The notes under the pieces: model-generated
Seen by the model: only the letters and a program-made list of their open reading frames with translations
The model's database searches: none
What the model was told of the DNA's origin: nothing
From: an uncultured Actinomycetes bacterium
GTDB lineage: Bacteria > Actinomycetota > Actinomycetes > S36-B12
Assembly: GCA_913061025.1 (NCBI GenBank)
Contig: CAJXUJ010000003.1
Coordinates: forward strand, 1-33,017
Direction of reading: 5' to 3'
Length of the DNA: 33,017 nucleotides
Part shown: positions 32,788-33,017 of the stretch, in pieces
How positions within the stretch are numbered: the first letter of the stretch is position 1
Layout of the letters: every line of letters starts with the position of its first letter
Position numbers and translations under genes: made by a program

Positions 32788-33017
32788 CTAGGTCGGCTCG
32801 CTGACCTCGAGTTCCTCGAGCAGCTGGGCCTTTCGGTCACGCTGCCGCCCCCGAGCGTTCCGGTACGCGTCAGTCGAGAACACCACAAGGGCCGACCAAA
32901 CAAAGAGGAATCCAAGCCAGCGGCTTCCCGGCATTGCTTCACCGAAGAGGAAGACTCCGATAGAGAACTGGAGGATTGGTGTGATGTATTGAAGGACTCC
33001 GAGGGTGGAGAGCGGGA
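32788..33017 (-). CDS. rarD: RarD/EamA-family transporter, C-terminal part only (runs off the window)
   Basis: Read on the minus strand from 33015, the frame is open for 75 codons to a TAG at 32790-32788. The translation begins PLSTLGVLQYITPILQFSIG, continues VFLFGEAMPGSRWLGFLFVW and ends in a charged tail EELEVSEPT. The LQYITPxLQFxxGVFxFGE and RWxGFxxVWxAL patterns are those of the last two membrane helices of RarD, a DMT-superfamily permease of uncertain substrate (historically linked to chloramphenicol sensitivity). The start lies beyond the window. The gene is tail-to-tail with the polyprenyl synthase gene, with 9 nt between. Confidence 0.85.
   Translation of the reverse strand, partial: PLSTLGVLQYITPILQFSIGVFLFGEAMPGSRWLGFLFVWSALVVFSTDAYRNARGRQRDRKAQLLEELEVSEPT

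Noticed and set aside
32754..32942. 62-codon minus-strand frame at the end of the window
   Set aside because: Another frame on the same strand, open to the window edge, encodes a clear RarD C-terminus, so this one is a shadow.
1..33017. tRNA, rRNA, CRISPR, insertion sequence or prophage content
   Set aside because: No tandem spaced repeats, transposase-like proteins, rRNA-like stretches or tRNA-like cloverleafs were noticed, and coding density leaves almost no space. A tRNAscan or Rfam search would settle this.

Overview
The window is a gene-dense, high-GC stretch of bacterial chromosome, most probably from an actinomycete (class Actinomycetes). The evidence is the gene order: a hemD fusion, then a histidine phosphatase, tlpA, ccdA, resB and ccsB, then menA/E/B/C/D/F and ubiE, ending in a polyprenyl synthase. 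This follows the order of the Mycobacterium/Streptomyces hem-ccs-men region. GTG starts are frequent, a DUF4229 protein is present, NuoC and NuoD are separate, and UbiE and HemD are close to the mycobacterial forms. Intergenic gaps are very short and many gene ends overlap, so a streamlined genome is likely. I cannot name the genus.

Layout. 1-1476: 3' part of a SUMT-like/uroporphyrinogen-III synthase fusion (heme). 1518-5986: histidine phosphatase plus the System II cytochrome c maturation genes tlpA, ccdA, resB and ccsB. 5996-6863: a small PLDc_N membrane protein (minus) and a DUF4229 membrane protein (plus). 6702-8824 (minus): menA and menE. 8862-12617 (plus): menB, menC and menD. 12630-14345: a three-part TetR-like/ACT-like/GNAT protein. 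14311-15576 (minus): isochorismate synthase. 15628-16326: menaquinone methyltransferase. 16502-31767: a complete 14-gene nuoA-N operon for respiratory complex I. 31780-32778: long-chain polyprenyl diphosphate synthase. 32788-33017 (minus): the C-terminal end of a RarD-type transporter, running off the window.

Together the genes build a menaquinone-based respiratory chain: heme, cytochrome c assembly, the quinone head group (menF, D, C, E, B), its prenyl tail (polyprenyl synthase, menA), its methylation (ubiE) and the NADH dehydrogenase that reduces it. No menH, menI or menJ candidate lies in the window.

Points of most interest: a near-perfect Rex-type palindrome at the nuo promoter; the TetR-like/ACT-like/GNAT fusion inside the men locus; a MenB carrying the bicarbonate-site residues of the E. 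coli type rather than the Asp of the mycobacterial type; a recurring TANNNT-N6/7-start-codon arrangement that predicts leaderless mRNAs, including a 37-bp back-to-back promoter between menE and menB; and a 162-bp convergent coding overlap of the DUF4229 gene with menA. No tRNA, rRNA, CRISPR array, insertion sequence or prophage was seen, and no gene-free stretch exceeds 300 bases (the longest is the 175-bp nuo promoter region).
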